Of a DNA stretch of 64,000 bases, positions 9,467 through 17,229 are shown piece after piece. Positions within the stretch are counted from its first letter, which is position 1. Every line of letters begins with the position of its first letter. A model generated the notes under the pieces. It was not told where the DNA came from. It did no database searches and worked only from the letters and a program-made list of their open reading frames with translations. Source of the stretch: Halarchaeum nitratireducens (GTDB lineage Archaea; Halobacteriota; Halobacteria; Halobacteriales; Halobacteriaceae); contig NZ_BMOQ01000002.1 of assembly GCF_014647155.1 (NCBI RefSeq), forward strand, positions 1 through 64,000, written 5' to 3'. The position numbers and the translations under genes are program-made.

Positions 9467-10315
9467 TCAGGACTGCGGATTGCCGGCCTCGACGTCGAGG
9501 ACCGTCACCGCGTCGCCGACGGTGAGGGTCGCTCCCACCGTCGCTTCGGGAACCGCGGTGTTCACCGCGAGGCGATAGTGGTGATCGAACCACGCTTCGT
9601 CGGCCCACGCGGGCCGGGTCGCCTCGCGGCGCTCGACGAACGTCTCGCGGAACCCCTCGATCGCGTCGCCCGTCTCGGGATCGCGCGAGGGCACGGCGCA
9701 GCGCGAACAGGGGTTCGTCCCGAGGAACTCGGCGTCCCCGATTCGGAAGCGAACGACGTGCTCGCGGTCCGCGTACAGGCGGTCCTCCCAGAACGCGGGG
9801 ACGCCGCCGATCTCCAGCGTCGGACGAAAGCGCCGGCGCACGCTCTCCGTCCCGAGGTCGAACCAGTCGCCGATCGCGTCGAGCGTCGCCGTCGAGACGA
9901 CGGTCGGGCCGTGCGCCGTCGTGTCGTCGGGGAAGCCGCCCGTCCCGTCGTGGTCGAGCGTCACGGGATAGTCGAAATACGTCGAGAGCCAGTCGGCGGC
10001 GGCGTCGCGTCCGGACTCGTCGGCGAGCGAGACGGTAGTCGCTGAGAGCGCCCCGTCGGGTCGGGACTCGCGGTCGCGAGAGCGCGTGCGGAGGGCGAGC
10101 GCGTGATCGGCCGGGTCGAACGTCGCGTCGATCCCGTGGACCGCGGGCTCTCGCTTCCCGTTGACGTACCGGCCGTCGGCGTCGCGGATCGCGTACGCCC
10201 GGTCGTGGGTGAGCCCGCCGTCGGCGAGGACGCGTGCCCGCGTTCGCGGGTCCGGATCGAGTGACTTCACCGGATAGACCCGGATCCCGGCGAGGTGAGG
10301 ATCGGCGTCGGTCAT
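9467..10315 (-). CDS. MOSC domain protein (MOSC N-terminal beta-barrel)
   Basis: A 282-residue protein with an N-terminal beta-barrel (IRVYPVKSLDP, then GLTHDRAYAIRDADG) followed by a MOSC domain. MOSC domains occur in molybdenum-cofactor sulfurases and in mARC/YcbX-type molybdoenzymes. In this domain a Cys ligates the cofactor: NPCSRCAVPSRDPETGD carries the NPC-RC-V pattern with two candidate Cys. The protein lacks the C-terminal 2Fe-2S ferredoxin domain found in YcbX. I chose the ATG at 10315 because it overlaps the thioesterase stop by ATGA. The frame is open further upstream, but the translation there is off-frame in character. Confidence 0.85.
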   Translation of the reverse strand: MTDADPHLAGIRVYPVKSLDPDPRTRARVLADGGLTHDRAYAIRDADGRYVNGKREPAVHGIDATFDPADHALALRTRSRDRESRPDGALSATTVSLADESGRDAAADWLSTYFDYPVTLDHDGTGGFPDDTTAHGPTVVSTATLDAIGDWFDLGTESVRRRFRPTLEIGGVPAFWEDRLYADREHVVRFRIGDAEFLGTNPCSRCAVPSRDPETGDAIEGFRETFVERREATRPAWADEAWFDHHYRLAVNTAVPEATVGATLTVGDAVTVLDVEAGNPQS

Positions 10316-10818
10316 TCTGCCTCGGCGTTCGTCCCTTCCGCGTCGAGTCGTTCGAGCAGGTCCTCGCGGTGCTCGCGGCGCCGATCGAGGGCGCGTTCGC
10401 GGAGCGCACGCTCGTTCTCGCTCGGGCAGTCGAGCGACGGGACGGCCGTCGGCCGATCGTCGTCGTCGACGGCGACGAAGGTGAAGAACGCGCCCGTGAC
10501 GTCCCACTCCTCGTCGTTCTCGGGGTCCTCCGCCCGCACGGTCGTCCGGACGGTGAGACTCGTCCGCCCGGCGTCGAAGACGTACGCCTCGATGGTGACC
10601 ACGTCGCCGACGGCGATGGGCGCGTGGAAGTCGACGTGGTCGATGCTCGCGGTGACGACCTGCGTGCCGGCGAAGCGCCGGCAGGCGACCGAGGCGACGA
10701 CGTCCATCCACTCGAGGATGCGACCGCCGAACGCGCGACCCAAGTGATTCGTTCCCTCCGGCATCAGGACCTCCGTCCGCTCGGTGAGCGACGACCCGAG
10801 CGTCGCCGAGTCTGTCAT
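10312..10818 (-). CDS. Acyl-CoA thioesterase (hotdog fold, YciA/BACH type)
   Basis: A 168-residue single-hotdog protein that should hydrolyse acyl-CoA thioesters. The YciA-like pattern is clear: MPEGTNHLGRAFGGRILEWMD (Asn-His and the GG before the long helix, with the catalytic Asp at its end), then HVDFHAPIAVGDVV. The last 40 residues are an Arg/Glu-rich helical tail seen in archaeal and bacillar homologues. The ATG at 10818 has a TTAAAT box about 30 bases upstream on the minus strand. Its stop overlaps the MOSC start by four bases, so the two form an operon. Any link between them is unknown. Confidence 0.88.
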   Translation of the reverse strand: MTDSATLGSSLTERTEVLMPEGTNHLGRAFGGRILEWMDVVASVACRRFAGTQVVTASIDHVDFHAPIAVGDVVTIEAYVFDAGRTSLTVRTTVRAEDPENDEEWDVTGAFFTFVAVDDDDRPTAVPSLDCPSENERALRERALDRRREHREDLLERLDAEGTNAEAE

Positions 10819-10937
10819 GTTCGGACCGTACGTCGTCGCCCCATTTAACTCGGTGGTGTTCCGCGGGCGTGGCCGCCGGCGGCCGCCCGCTCCCGCGCCC
10901 GCGCCCGCGCTCGCGCGACCGACGCGGCCGTCTCTCG

Positions 10938-13244
10938 TCACGCGGTCCGGATCTCGAAGCGCGCACCGCCCGCCGCGCTCTCGGTCACCTCGATCGTCCA
11001 GCCGTGCGCGTCGACGATCTCCGCGACGATGGCCAGCCCGAACCCGACGCCGTCGCCGCCCGTCGAGTGCCCGGGTTCGAGGACGACGTCGCGTTGGTCC
11101 GGCGGGATGCCGGCCCCGTCGTCCGCGACGTAGAACCCTCCCCCGTCGTCGAGCGTGCCCACGGTCACCGTCACGTCGTCGCCGCCGTGCTCGACGGCGT
11201 TCCGGAAGAGGTTCTCGAAGACGTGCTGGAGCCGATCGCGGTCCCCGCGAAGCGCTCGGTCGCTCTCGACGTCGAGCGTGGCGGCGCCCGTCTCGACGCG
11301 CTCCCAGCACCGGCGCGCGAGCTCGCTCAACCCGACGTCCTCCATCTCGCCGACCGTCCGGCCCTGTCGGGCGAGCGTCAGCGTCTCCTCGATGATCCCG
11401 TCCATCCGATCGAGCGCGTCCCGGGCTTTCGCGATCCGCTCGTCGTCGACGTCCGCCGCCATGAGCTCGAGGTAGCCGTCCGCGACGTTGAGCGGCGTGC
11501 GGAGGTCGTGGGAGACGACGCCCGCGAACGCGTCGAGGCGGTCGTTCTGCCGTTCGAGCTCCGCCCGCTGCGCGCGTAGCTCCTCCTCCCGATGGGTTTG
11601 CGCGAGCGCGGACTCGACGGTCCGCGCGAAGAGTCGAGCACGCCACGTCTCCTCGTCGTCGAACGCGTCGGTCTCGCGCGACCCGATCGTCAGCACGCCG
11701 TACGGTCCGAGCGGGAGCGTGATCTCACTCCCGACCACCGTCTCCGCGTTGTACCGCCCCTCCTCCGCTCCGAGGTCGTCGTAGACGGCCACCTCGCCGT
11801 TCTGGAACGCCTCCCACGCGAGGCTCTCGCCGCCCGTGTACGTGGGGAGTCCGTCGAACACGGCGCGCGTCTCCGCCGTGGTCGCGGCCGGCCGGAGAGC
11901 GTCCGCGTCCTCGTCGTACAGCCAGAGGGTGTTGAGCGGGCGATCGAGGACGCTTCGTGCCGTCTCGACGGCCTCGTCCGCGACCGCCTGCTGATCGGCC
12001 GCGTCCATCAGCGACTGCGTGGACTGGTAGAGCGCGCGAAGCGTCTCCTCGCGGCGCTTCTGCTCGGTGACGTCGCGGATGACGGACACGAACCGCCGCT
12101 CGCCGTCGACGTCGAACCGGATCAGGTGGACTTCGACGGGGAACGTCGACCCGTCGTCCCGTTCGAGCTCTCCCTCGAAGCGCCGGCGATCGCCGTCGTC
12201 CATCCCCGCCAGTCGCTCGCGGACCTCGTCCGGCGTCGTCAGCCGGTCGGTCTCCCACACGGCCGTGTCGAGCAGCGTCGACTCCTCGTAGCCGAGTTCC
12301 TCGCACAGCCGGCGGTTCACCGCGCGGCGTCCCCCCGCGGCGTCGAGGACCTCGATCATGTCCGGGGAGTTCTCGAAGAGCGCTTCCAGTTTCGCCGCGT
12401 CGGCCTCCACGCGCGCCTCGTGTTCGTGGCGCTCGGTGACGTCCCGCTGGAAGCCGACGAAGTGCGTCAGCTCCCCCGCGTCGTCGTACAGGGGGGCGAC
12501 GTCGACCTGATTCCAGAACGTCGTCCCGTCCTTCCGGTAATTCAGCACCTCGACGCTGACGTGCTCCTCGGCGTCGATCCCCGCCCGGAGCTCGGCGACG
12601 GCCGCCTCCGCGGTCTCCTCGCCCTGCAGGAACCGACAGTTCCGTCCGAGTATCTCCGACTCGTCGTAGCCAGTCAGCGCCTCGAAGCGCTCGTTGACGT
12701 AGACGAGGGGGTTGTCCGCCCGGTGGGGGTCGCTGATGGCGATCCCCACCGGTGCGGCCTCGATCGCCGGCAGTTTCATCTCGACGGCCCGATCGTCCCC
12801 CGCTGCGACGTCGAGGTCGCGGACGCGGTCGGCGAGCACGGCGTACTGCTCGGTCCCCCCGCTCTTCGGGAGGTAGTCGGTGACGCCGCGCGCGATGGCC
12901 TCGCTGGCGAGCTCCTCGCTGCCCGCTCCCGTGAAGAGGACGAACGGGAGGCGTTCGTCGCGTTCGCGGACGGCGTCGAGGAGTGCGAGGCCGTCCATCG
13001 TCGACATCTCGTAGTCGCTCACGACGCAGTCGAACTGCCTCGGGTCCTCGCGGACGCGTTCGAGCGCTTCCTCGGGGGCCGTCTCGATCGTGACCGCGAA
13101 CCGCTCGTCGTGGCGGGTGAGCTGCGCCGCGGCCAGCTCGGCGACGGCCCGGTCGTCGTCGACGTAGAGGACGCGGATCTGCCGCGGCGGCGACCGTCGC
13201 TCGGAGGACGGCACGCGCGACGTCGATGGTGGTGTCCCGGACAT
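10938..13244 (-). CDS. Hybrid sensor histidine kinase REC-LOV-PAS-GAF-HisKA-HATPase
   Basis: A 768-residue soluble signal-transduction kinase. Residues about 22-143 form a receiver (acidic DDD at 29-31, phospho-acceptor Asp77, Lys127). Residues about 152-270 form a PAS domain with the full LOV signature GRNCRFLQG, in which Cys203 is the residue that forms the flavin photo-adduct in known LOV proteins. A second PAS (about 285-395) and a GAF domain (about 405-550) follow. The kinase core has SHDLRTPL with His579, and an ATPase with the N-box NLFRNAVEHG and DDGAGIPP. There are no membrane segments. It is therefore probably a blue-light or redox sensor with phosphorelay input. No output regulator adjoins it. 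Confidence 0.92.
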   Translation of the reverse strand: MSGTPPSTSRVPSSERRSPPRQIRVLYVDDDRAVAELAAAQLTRHDERFAVTIETAPEEALERVREDPRQFDCVVSDYEMSTMDGLALLDAVRERDERLPFVLFTGAGSEELASEAIARGVTDYLPKSGGTEQYAVLADRVRDLDVAAGDDRAVEMKLPAIEAAPVGIAISDPHRADNPLVYVNERFEALTGYDESEILGRNCRFLQGEETAEAAVAELRAGIDAEEHVSVEVLNYRKDGTTFWNQVDVAPLYDDAGELTHFVGFQRDVTERHEHEARVEADAAKLEALFENSPDMIEVLDAAGGRRAVNRRLCEELGYEESTLLDTAVWETDRLTTPDEVRERLAGMDDGDRRRFEGELERDDGSTFPVEVHLIRFDVDGERRFVSVIRDVTEQKRREETLRALYQSTQSLMDAADQQAVADEAVETARSVLDRPLNTLWLYDEDADALRPAATTAETRAVFDGLPTYTGGESLAWEAFQNGEVAVYDDLGAEEGRYNAETVVGSEITLPLGPYGVLTIGSRETDAFDDEETWRARLFARTVESALAQTHREEELRAQRAELERQNDRLDAFAGVVSHDLRTPLNVADGYLELMAADVDDERIAKARDALDRMDGIIEETLTLARQGRTVGEMEDVGLSELARRCWERVETGAATLDVESDRALRGDRDRLQHVFENLFRNAVEHGGDDVTVTVGTLDDGGGFYVADDGAGIPPDQRDVVLEPGHSTGGDGVGFGLAIVAEIVDAHGWTIEVTESAAGGARFEIRTA

Positions 13245-13427
13245 ACGGAGGTCGATACGAGACGTACGCTCCCGGCCACTTAACGTCCTTCGCCCGTCTC
13301 ATCGTTGGATCTCGTTCGTCTACGATCTCGACCTCGGAGGCAACTGACCGCCTGCGCCCGCCCGCCCGTCCGCGTGCCGTGGGATCTTCGTCCGTCGTCC
13401 CGTCCGCGTGCCGGATTCCTCCCCGCG

Positions 13428-14267
13428 TCACGCCGCGTCGTGTGCGTCCGGGTCGGTCTTCCGGATCAGCGGATGTCGGACGTAGTCGTCGACCTCCACG
13501 TCGTCGAGCGACCGGAGGCCGCCGAGGCGCGCCATCTCGCGGAGACCGAGGTCGGGGACGTCGTCGGGGGAGACCGTGAGCACGTGGGCGTGCATCCGGT
13601 CGATGCCGGCGCGGGCCGCGGCGAGCGCCCGGTGGTGCCCGTCCACGAGCAGCGTCTCGTAGCCGTAGTCGACGACGATGAGCGGCTCCGCGAGCCCGTT
13701 TTCGAGCTCGTATCGTCGCCCCTCCAGCTCGTCCGCGTAGACGGAGCGTTGGGTCGGCACCAACTCGGAGACGGTGACGTCGCGCTCGGAGACCGGCACC
13801 TCGACGTCGTGCGTCCGTTCGAGGAGCTCGCGCGTGCTCTCCACTTTCGACGGCGTCGTGCGCTCGATCTGGCTGCGGACGGCGTCGCCGTTCGAGAACA
13901 TCCCGAGGAGCCGGTCGTCCTCGTCGACGACCGGGAGGAACTGGTGGCCGGTGCGGAAGATGACGCGCGCGGCGTCCTTCACGGACATCTCCGGGCCGAC
14001 GACGATCAGCTCGCGGGTCATCACCTCGTGCACGTGGACGTCGCCGTACACCTCCAAGAGGTCGATCGCGCCGACGAACCCGAGGAGGTGGTCGTCCCCG
14101 TCGACGACCGGGAGTCCGGTGTACCGCGCGCCGGCCGTCAGCCGGTCGACGACGTCCGTCACCCACGCCTCGGGCCCCACGGTGTCGACGTCGGTCCGCA
14201 TGTAGGCGTCGACGCTGATCTCGTCGAACTCCATCGGCGTGAGCGTCGCGTCTCGATCGTCCGTCAT
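13428..14267 (-). CDS. CBS domain pair fused to a ParB-like domain
   Basis: A 279-residue protein. The N-terminal half has two CBS motifs (YMRTDVDTVGPEAWVTDVV to DDHLLGFVGAIDL, then VMTREL to DDRLLGMFSNGD), which usually bind adenine nucleotides. The C-terminal half has a ParB/sulfiredoxin-like fold with PTQRSVYADELEG and the diagnostic VDGHHRALAA, the nucleotide-binding motif of this superfamily. CBS-ParB fusions occur in archaea, but their function is not established. It starts seven bases after the TetR gene's stop, so the two are probably one transcription unit. The protein may transduce energy status to a nucleotide-dependent activity, which is inference. Confidence 0.88.
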   Translation of the reverse strand: MTDDRDATLTPMEFDEISVDAYMRTDVDTVGPEAWVTDVVDRLTAGARYTGLPVVDGDDHLLGFVGAIDLLEVYGDVHVHEVMTRELIVVGPEMSVKDAARVIFRTGHQFLPVVDEDDRLLGMFSNGDAVRSQIERTTPSKVESTRELLERTHDVEVPVSERDVTVSELVPTQRSVYADELEGRRYELENGLAEPLIVVDYGYETLLVDGHHRALAAARAGIDRMHAHVLTVSPDDVPDLGLREMARLGGLRSLDDVEVDDYVRHPLIRKTDPDAHDAA

Positions 14268-14273
14268 GGCGCG

Positions 14274-14891
14274 TTACGCCTCGTCGGGTTCGAGCGCCGG
14301 GAGGACGAACTCGTCGATCGCTCGGCGCGACTGGGCGGGCGCGTCGTCGTGGCCGAGCGAGATCTTCCGTGCGCGCGCGGCGTGGATGACGTCGGTGATG
14401 AGCTGGGTCATGTCGTCGACGTCGACGTCGGCGAAGACGCCGCGCTCGATCCCGGCTTCGAGGACGCGCGAGATGTTGCCGCGGATCGTCTCGTAGTGCT
14501 CGTTGAACGTCTCCCGGTGGCGCTCGTCGTGGCGGGCGTGCGAGAAGAGCTCGTGGTAGACGCGCATCCGCTCCCAGTGATCGAAGTCGCCGACGTCGGG
14601 CCCGAAGAGGCACTGATCGAGGCGCTCGTCGAGGACGGCCCACGGATCGGCGTCCGCGGGCACCTCCGGATCGCTCTCGTACTGCGCGACGAGGTATTCG
14701 AGGAAGGCGGAGATGAGATCGTGCTTCCCGTCGAAGTGGTAGTGGATGAGCGTGCGGCTCTTCTCGAACTCCTCGCCGATGTCACGGACGCGGAGGTTGC
14801 TGTACCCGTGCTCGCTGAGCGCCCGAAACGTCGCCTCCATGATCGCCTCCCGCGTGTCGGTCGAGGATTGGGACGTACTCGAAGCGGTCAT
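14274..14891 (-). CDS. TetR/AcrR family transcriptional regulator
   Basis: A 205-residue repressor-type protein. The DNA-binding domain covers residues about 14-60 (AIMEATFRALSEHGYSNLRV, then the helix-turn-helix ending in TLIHYHFDGKHDLISAFLEY, the TetR hallmark). The rest is an all-helical ligand domain. I chose the ATG at 14891 because the promoter GTATAAGG ends about 20 bases upstream, which gives a leaderless start; an in-frame upstream start at 14960 would precede the promoter. It is the first gene of a unit with the CBS-ParB protein. A paralogue with a closely similar N-terminal domain lies at 63196-63801. Confidence 0.9.
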   Translation of the reverse strand: MTASSTSQSSTDTREAIMEATFRALSEHGYSNLRVRDIGEEFEKSRTLIHYHFDGKHDLISAFLEYLVAQYESDPEVPADADPWAVLDERLDQCLFGPDVGDFDHWERMRVYHELFSHARHDERHRETFNEHYETIRGNISRVLEAGIERGVFADVDVDDMTQLITDVIHAARARKISLGHDDAPAQSRRAIDEFVLPALEPDEA

Positions 14892-14910
14892 ACGAGAACG
14901 TACGGCTGAG

Positions 14911-14920
14911 AGCCTTATAC
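14911..14920 (-). promoter_or_regulatory. TATA box of the tetR unit
   Basis: GTATAAGGCT read on the minus strand, centred about 25 bases before the ATG at 14891. It is a good match to haloarchaeal leaderless promoters. Confidence 0.6.
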
Positions 14921-14985
14921 GAGTTGTGAGGTTCGCGTGACTCCCCTCCGCGGGCGACACCGCACGATGGGGCGGCTCGCGCGTC

Positions 14986-15399
14986 TCAGAAGAGGCCGAC
15001 GCCGAGCCCCATCGCCCACCCGTCCGCGGCGACCGAGGCGAGGATGAGCGCGCCGCCCGCCATAGCGACGTTCTTCTGGAAGTTGTTCACCTCGCTCTGC
15101 CGCTGCTCCTCATCGACGTTCCAGAAGTCGTGCATCAGAACAGCGGATACGACGAGGAAGACGGCGAGCACGATCGCGGCGATGACGGGGAAGATCCCGA
15201 CGACGACCCCGATCCCGCAGGCGACGAGGAGGGCGCCGGAGGCGAGCACGGAGAGCTTCGGCGCCGGCAGTCCCTTGTACTCGGCGTACTGCGCCATCCC
15301 CTCGGTGCCGGTGAAGTGCCCGATGCCGGTGTAGGCGAGGACGCCACCGAAGAGGAGGCGGCCGACGACGAGCAGGACGGCTTCGAGGCCCGTGCTCAT
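14986..15399 (-). CDS. DoxX family membrane protein
   Basis: A 137-residue membrane protein with four predicted helices. The pattern matches DoxX: GRLLFGGVLAYTGIGHFTG in helix 1, AEYKGLPAPKLSVLASGALL before helix 2, and a MHDFW motif after helix 3. DoxX-like proteins are linked to quinone or thiosulfate redox chemistry and to oxidative stress, but the reaction is often unknown. I chose the ATG at 15399 because it begins just before helix 1 and overlaps the stop of a short upstream frame (ATGA). An in-frame GTG at 15474 would add a polar 25-residue extension. A second DoxX gene lies at 18105-18497. Confidence 0.85.
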   Translation of the reverse strand: MSTGLEAVLLVVGRLLFGGVLAYTGIGHFTGTEGMAQYAEYKGLPAPKLSVLASGALLVACGIGVVVGIFPVIAAIVLAVFLVVSAVLMHDFWNVDEEQRQSEVNNFQKNVAMAGGALILASVAADGWAMGLGVGLF

Positions 15400-15494
15400 C
15401 GCTCGCCCACCGTCGTTGTTCCGTGTGCGCCGTCCGTTCCGATCGGTCGTGTCGCGGCTGTCGTCATACTCCACCTCACGGCGGGTTCAGTCAT
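15396..15494 (-). CDS. Candidate 32-aa upstream ORF coupled to doxX
   Basis: An ATG frame of 32 codons whose TGA overlaps the doxX ATG in CGATGA. It has the same arrangement as the short frames at 7685, 27741 and 33374. No convincing TATA box lies 25-30 bases before this ATG, so the case is the weakest of the four. It could be a leader or chance. Confidence 0.2.
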   Translation of the reverse strand: MTEPAVRWSMTTAATRPIGTDGAHGTTTVGER

Positions 15495-15670
15495 CCGTCT
15501 TACGATTGGCCCCGGACGCGCGACGACCTCGCCCCTCGATTCCGGAGACGGCGGTTCGACTGGTCGCCTCTCCCGGACTCGTAGAACGTATCACCTAACC
15601 CGGCATTCGACGCCATTCTCGTCGTCAGTCGTTCACTCGCCGGTGAGATCGTCGCTCGCGACGCGAAAAG

Positions 15671-15687
15671 TTGACCGTATGGTACAA
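15671..15687. promoter_or_regulatory. ACC-GTAT-GGT palindrome upstream of doxX
   Basis: TTGACCGTATGGTACAA, with arms TTG-ACC and GGT-CAA. It matches the palindromes at 16142, 16371, 17184 and 24529. It lies in the 331-base gap between the doxX and Rieske genes, which holds no convincing gene, and overlaps a possible minus-strand TATA (GTATTG). It is probably a repressor site for doxX. Confidence 0.5.
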
Positions 15688-15730
15688 TACGCTCGCCGGT
15701 CATCCGCTCGCGGGACGACGACCGGACGCG

Positions 15731-16147
15731 TCAGAAGGAGAGGTGGGACGTCGACCCGGGTCCCTCGTCGTCGTCCATCGGGCCCGCGTGGAGGAAGGTG
15801 TAGTCGTCGTCGGTGAGGTAGATCGTTTCGCCGTCGACGGCGACGTCGACGGACGGTAGGGTGGTGCCCGCGGCCTCGCCGTTGTCGCACTCGCCGGTGC
15901 ACCTGTCGAAGAGCGACCCGTGCTTCGGGCAGATGATCTCGCCGTCGCGCATCGGCGCGCCGTCGCCCCGGTCGAAGCGCTGGCTCTCGTGCGGGCAGTT
16001 GTTGACCCACGCCTCGACGCCCGGGTCGTCCTCGCAGCGGACGAGGATCACCTCCTCCTCGTTCGTGAACAGATCCTCCGCGGTGAAGAGGTACGATCCG
16101 AGCTCGGGCACGTCGTCGAGCGACGCGATCTCGGTTCCGTCGACCAT
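15731..16147 (-). CDS. Rieske 2Fe-2S domain protein
   Basis: A 138-residue soluble protein built almost entirely of one Rieske domain. The cluster ligands are Cys51-Pro-His53 (NNCPHESQ) and Cys73-x-x-His76 (IICPKHGSLFD). This is the small stand-alone type seen in dioxygenase and nitrite-reductase ferredoxins rather than the membrane-bound bc1 subunit, since there is no transmembrane helix or Tat signal. It should carry single electrons, but no partner oxygenase is nearby. The start ATG lies inside the palindrome GACCATACGGTC, so binding there would block initiation. It is divergent from pirin. Confidence 0.92.
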   Translation of the reverse strand: MVDGTEIASLDDVPELGSYLFTAEDLFTNEEEVILVRCEDDPGVEAWVNNCPHESQRFDRGDGAPMRDGEIICPKHGSLFDRCTGECDNGEAAGTTLPSVDVAVDGETIYLTDDDYTFLHAGPMDDDEGPGSTSHLSF

Positions 16148-16153
16148 ACGGTC
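16142..16153. promoter_or_regulatory. Palindrome over the Rieske gene start
   Basis: GACCATACGGTC has perfect outer arms GACC/GGTC and overlaps the start codon of the minus-strand Rieske gene. With flanks it reads TCGACCATACGGTCAAC. It is one of five related sites in the window. Confidence 0.5.
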
Positions 16154-16370
16154 AACCGACGAGCGACGCGGCCAAAAGCGTGCTGCTCGGGGACGCCGGG
16201 CGGGCCCCGGGGCGATCCCGTGTGTATGCCAAACCCGGTGTTTGCCCGTCGTCCCCGATCGCAGCACATGCCGGCGTTCCGACGAACGCCATTCCTCCGT
16301 AGTTTAGTGGCGCGGAAAAAGCTTACTGTCTGATTAGTCAACGCCGACGCGACCGCCCGGGCCCGACAGG

Positions 16371-16387
16371 CTTTACCATCTGGTCAA
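16371..16387. promoter_or_regulatory. ACCA-TC-TGGT palindrome before pirin
   Basis: CTTTACCATCTGGTCAA lies 14-30 bases before the pirin ATG, where the TATA box and transcription start are expected. The core ACCA-TC-TGGT matches the perfect palindrome at 17184-17197. The 253-base gap between the Rieske gene and pirin also holds a CAAAC-CCGGT-GTTTG inverted repeat at 16230-16244. Confidence 0.55.
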
Positions 16388-16400
16388 CGTAGGCGAGCGC

Positions 16401-17153
16401 ATGGCACGTAACCAGACGCCGCGCGACCGGGCGGACCCGGTCGCCGGCCAGACCGTCCGGCACGGGACGGGCGTCCGGTCCACTCGCGCGTTCCCGACCG
16501 AGGCGTACCCCCACCACCTCGATCCGTTCGTCCTCTTCGAGCGCTTCTACATCGACCCCGACAAGGGGTTCCCGATGCACACGCACAAGGGGTTCGAGAT
16601 CGTCTCGTACATGATCGAGGGCGGGATGGAGCACGAGGACTCCCTCGGCGTCGAGCACACCGCCTACGAGGACGAAGCGATGCGGATCACGACGGGCCGC
16701 GAGATCAGCCACTCCGAGTTCCCCGCCGACGAACGGGCCTGCAACGGCCTCCAGCTCTGGGTGAACCTCCCGCGCGAGAAGAAGGACGTCGAGCCCGACT
16801 ACGTCGACGCGAGCGCGGACGAACTCCCGACCGCGACGGACGACGGCGCGACCGTGACCACCGTCGTCGGCGAGGGCTCGCCCATCGCCCTCCACACAGA
16901 GATGGAGTACCTCGACGTCCGCGTCTCCGACACCTGGACGTGGTCGGTCCCCGACGGGTGGACCGGGTTCCTCTACGGCGTCGACGGCGAGGGAACGGTC
17001 GACGGCCGCGCGTTCGGCGCCGGGGACGTCCTGCCGGTCACGGACGCCCGCGACGTCACCGCCGCGGCCGACGACGGCACGTTCCGGTTCGTCGCCGTCG
17101 CCGGCCGGCCCCACGACGAACCGATCCAGCAGCGCGGCCCCTTCGTCCTCTGA
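16401..17153 (+). CDS. Pirin family protein
   Basis: A 250-residue bicupin. The N-terminal metal site is intact: His60 and His62 in PMHTHKGFE, His104 and Glu106 in REISHSEF, the same spacing as the iron ligands of human pirin. Bacterial and human pirins include quercetinase activity and redox-dependent regulatory roles; which applies here is unknown. The C-terminal cupin (from about residue 165) lacks an equivalent His set. The ATG at 16401 is directly preceded by the shared palindrome. The neighbours are redox proteins, which supports a part in an oxidative or electrophile response. Confidence 0.92.
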   Translation: MARNQTPRDRADPVAGQTVRHGTGVRSTRAFPTEAYPHHLDPFVLFERFYIDPDKGFPMHTHKGFEIVSYMIEGGMEHEDSLGVEHTAYEDEAMRITTGREISHSEFPADERACNGLQLWVNLPREKKDVEPDYVDASADELPTATDDGATVTTVVGEGSPIALHTEMEYLDVRVSDTWTWSVPDGWTGFLYGVDGEGTVDGRAFGAGDVLPVTDARDVTAAADDGTFRFVAVAGRPHDEPIQQRGPFVL

Positions 17154-17181
17154 GGGGCGAGCGCGCCGACCGCGCGCCCGA

Positions 17182-17212
17182 CTTTACCATATGGTAAGGC
17201 TCTTTACCAAGG
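17182..17212. promoter_or_regulatory. Perfect TTACCATATGGTAA operator plus half-site
   Basis: TTACCAT-ATGGTAA (17184-17197) is a perfect 14-bp palindrome 33-46 bases before the flavoprotein ATG. A half-site TTTACCAAGG follows at 17203-17212, about two helical turns downstream. This is the best copy of the motif in the window, and the paired layout suggests cooperative dimer binding. Confidence 0.65.
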
Positions 17213-17229
17213 CGGTGTGAGTGACGTGT

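Noticed and set aside
11725-14643. Open frame of 972 codons on the minus strand
   Set aside because: An off-frame shadow of the histidine kinase and its neighbours. The Arg-rich translation has no domain, while the in-frame REC-LOV-PAS protein has clear motifs.
15500-15703. 67-codon frame on the minus strand upstream of doxX
   Set aside because: It starts at an Arg/Ser-rich, domainless peptide and covers the palindrome. No codon bias supports it.
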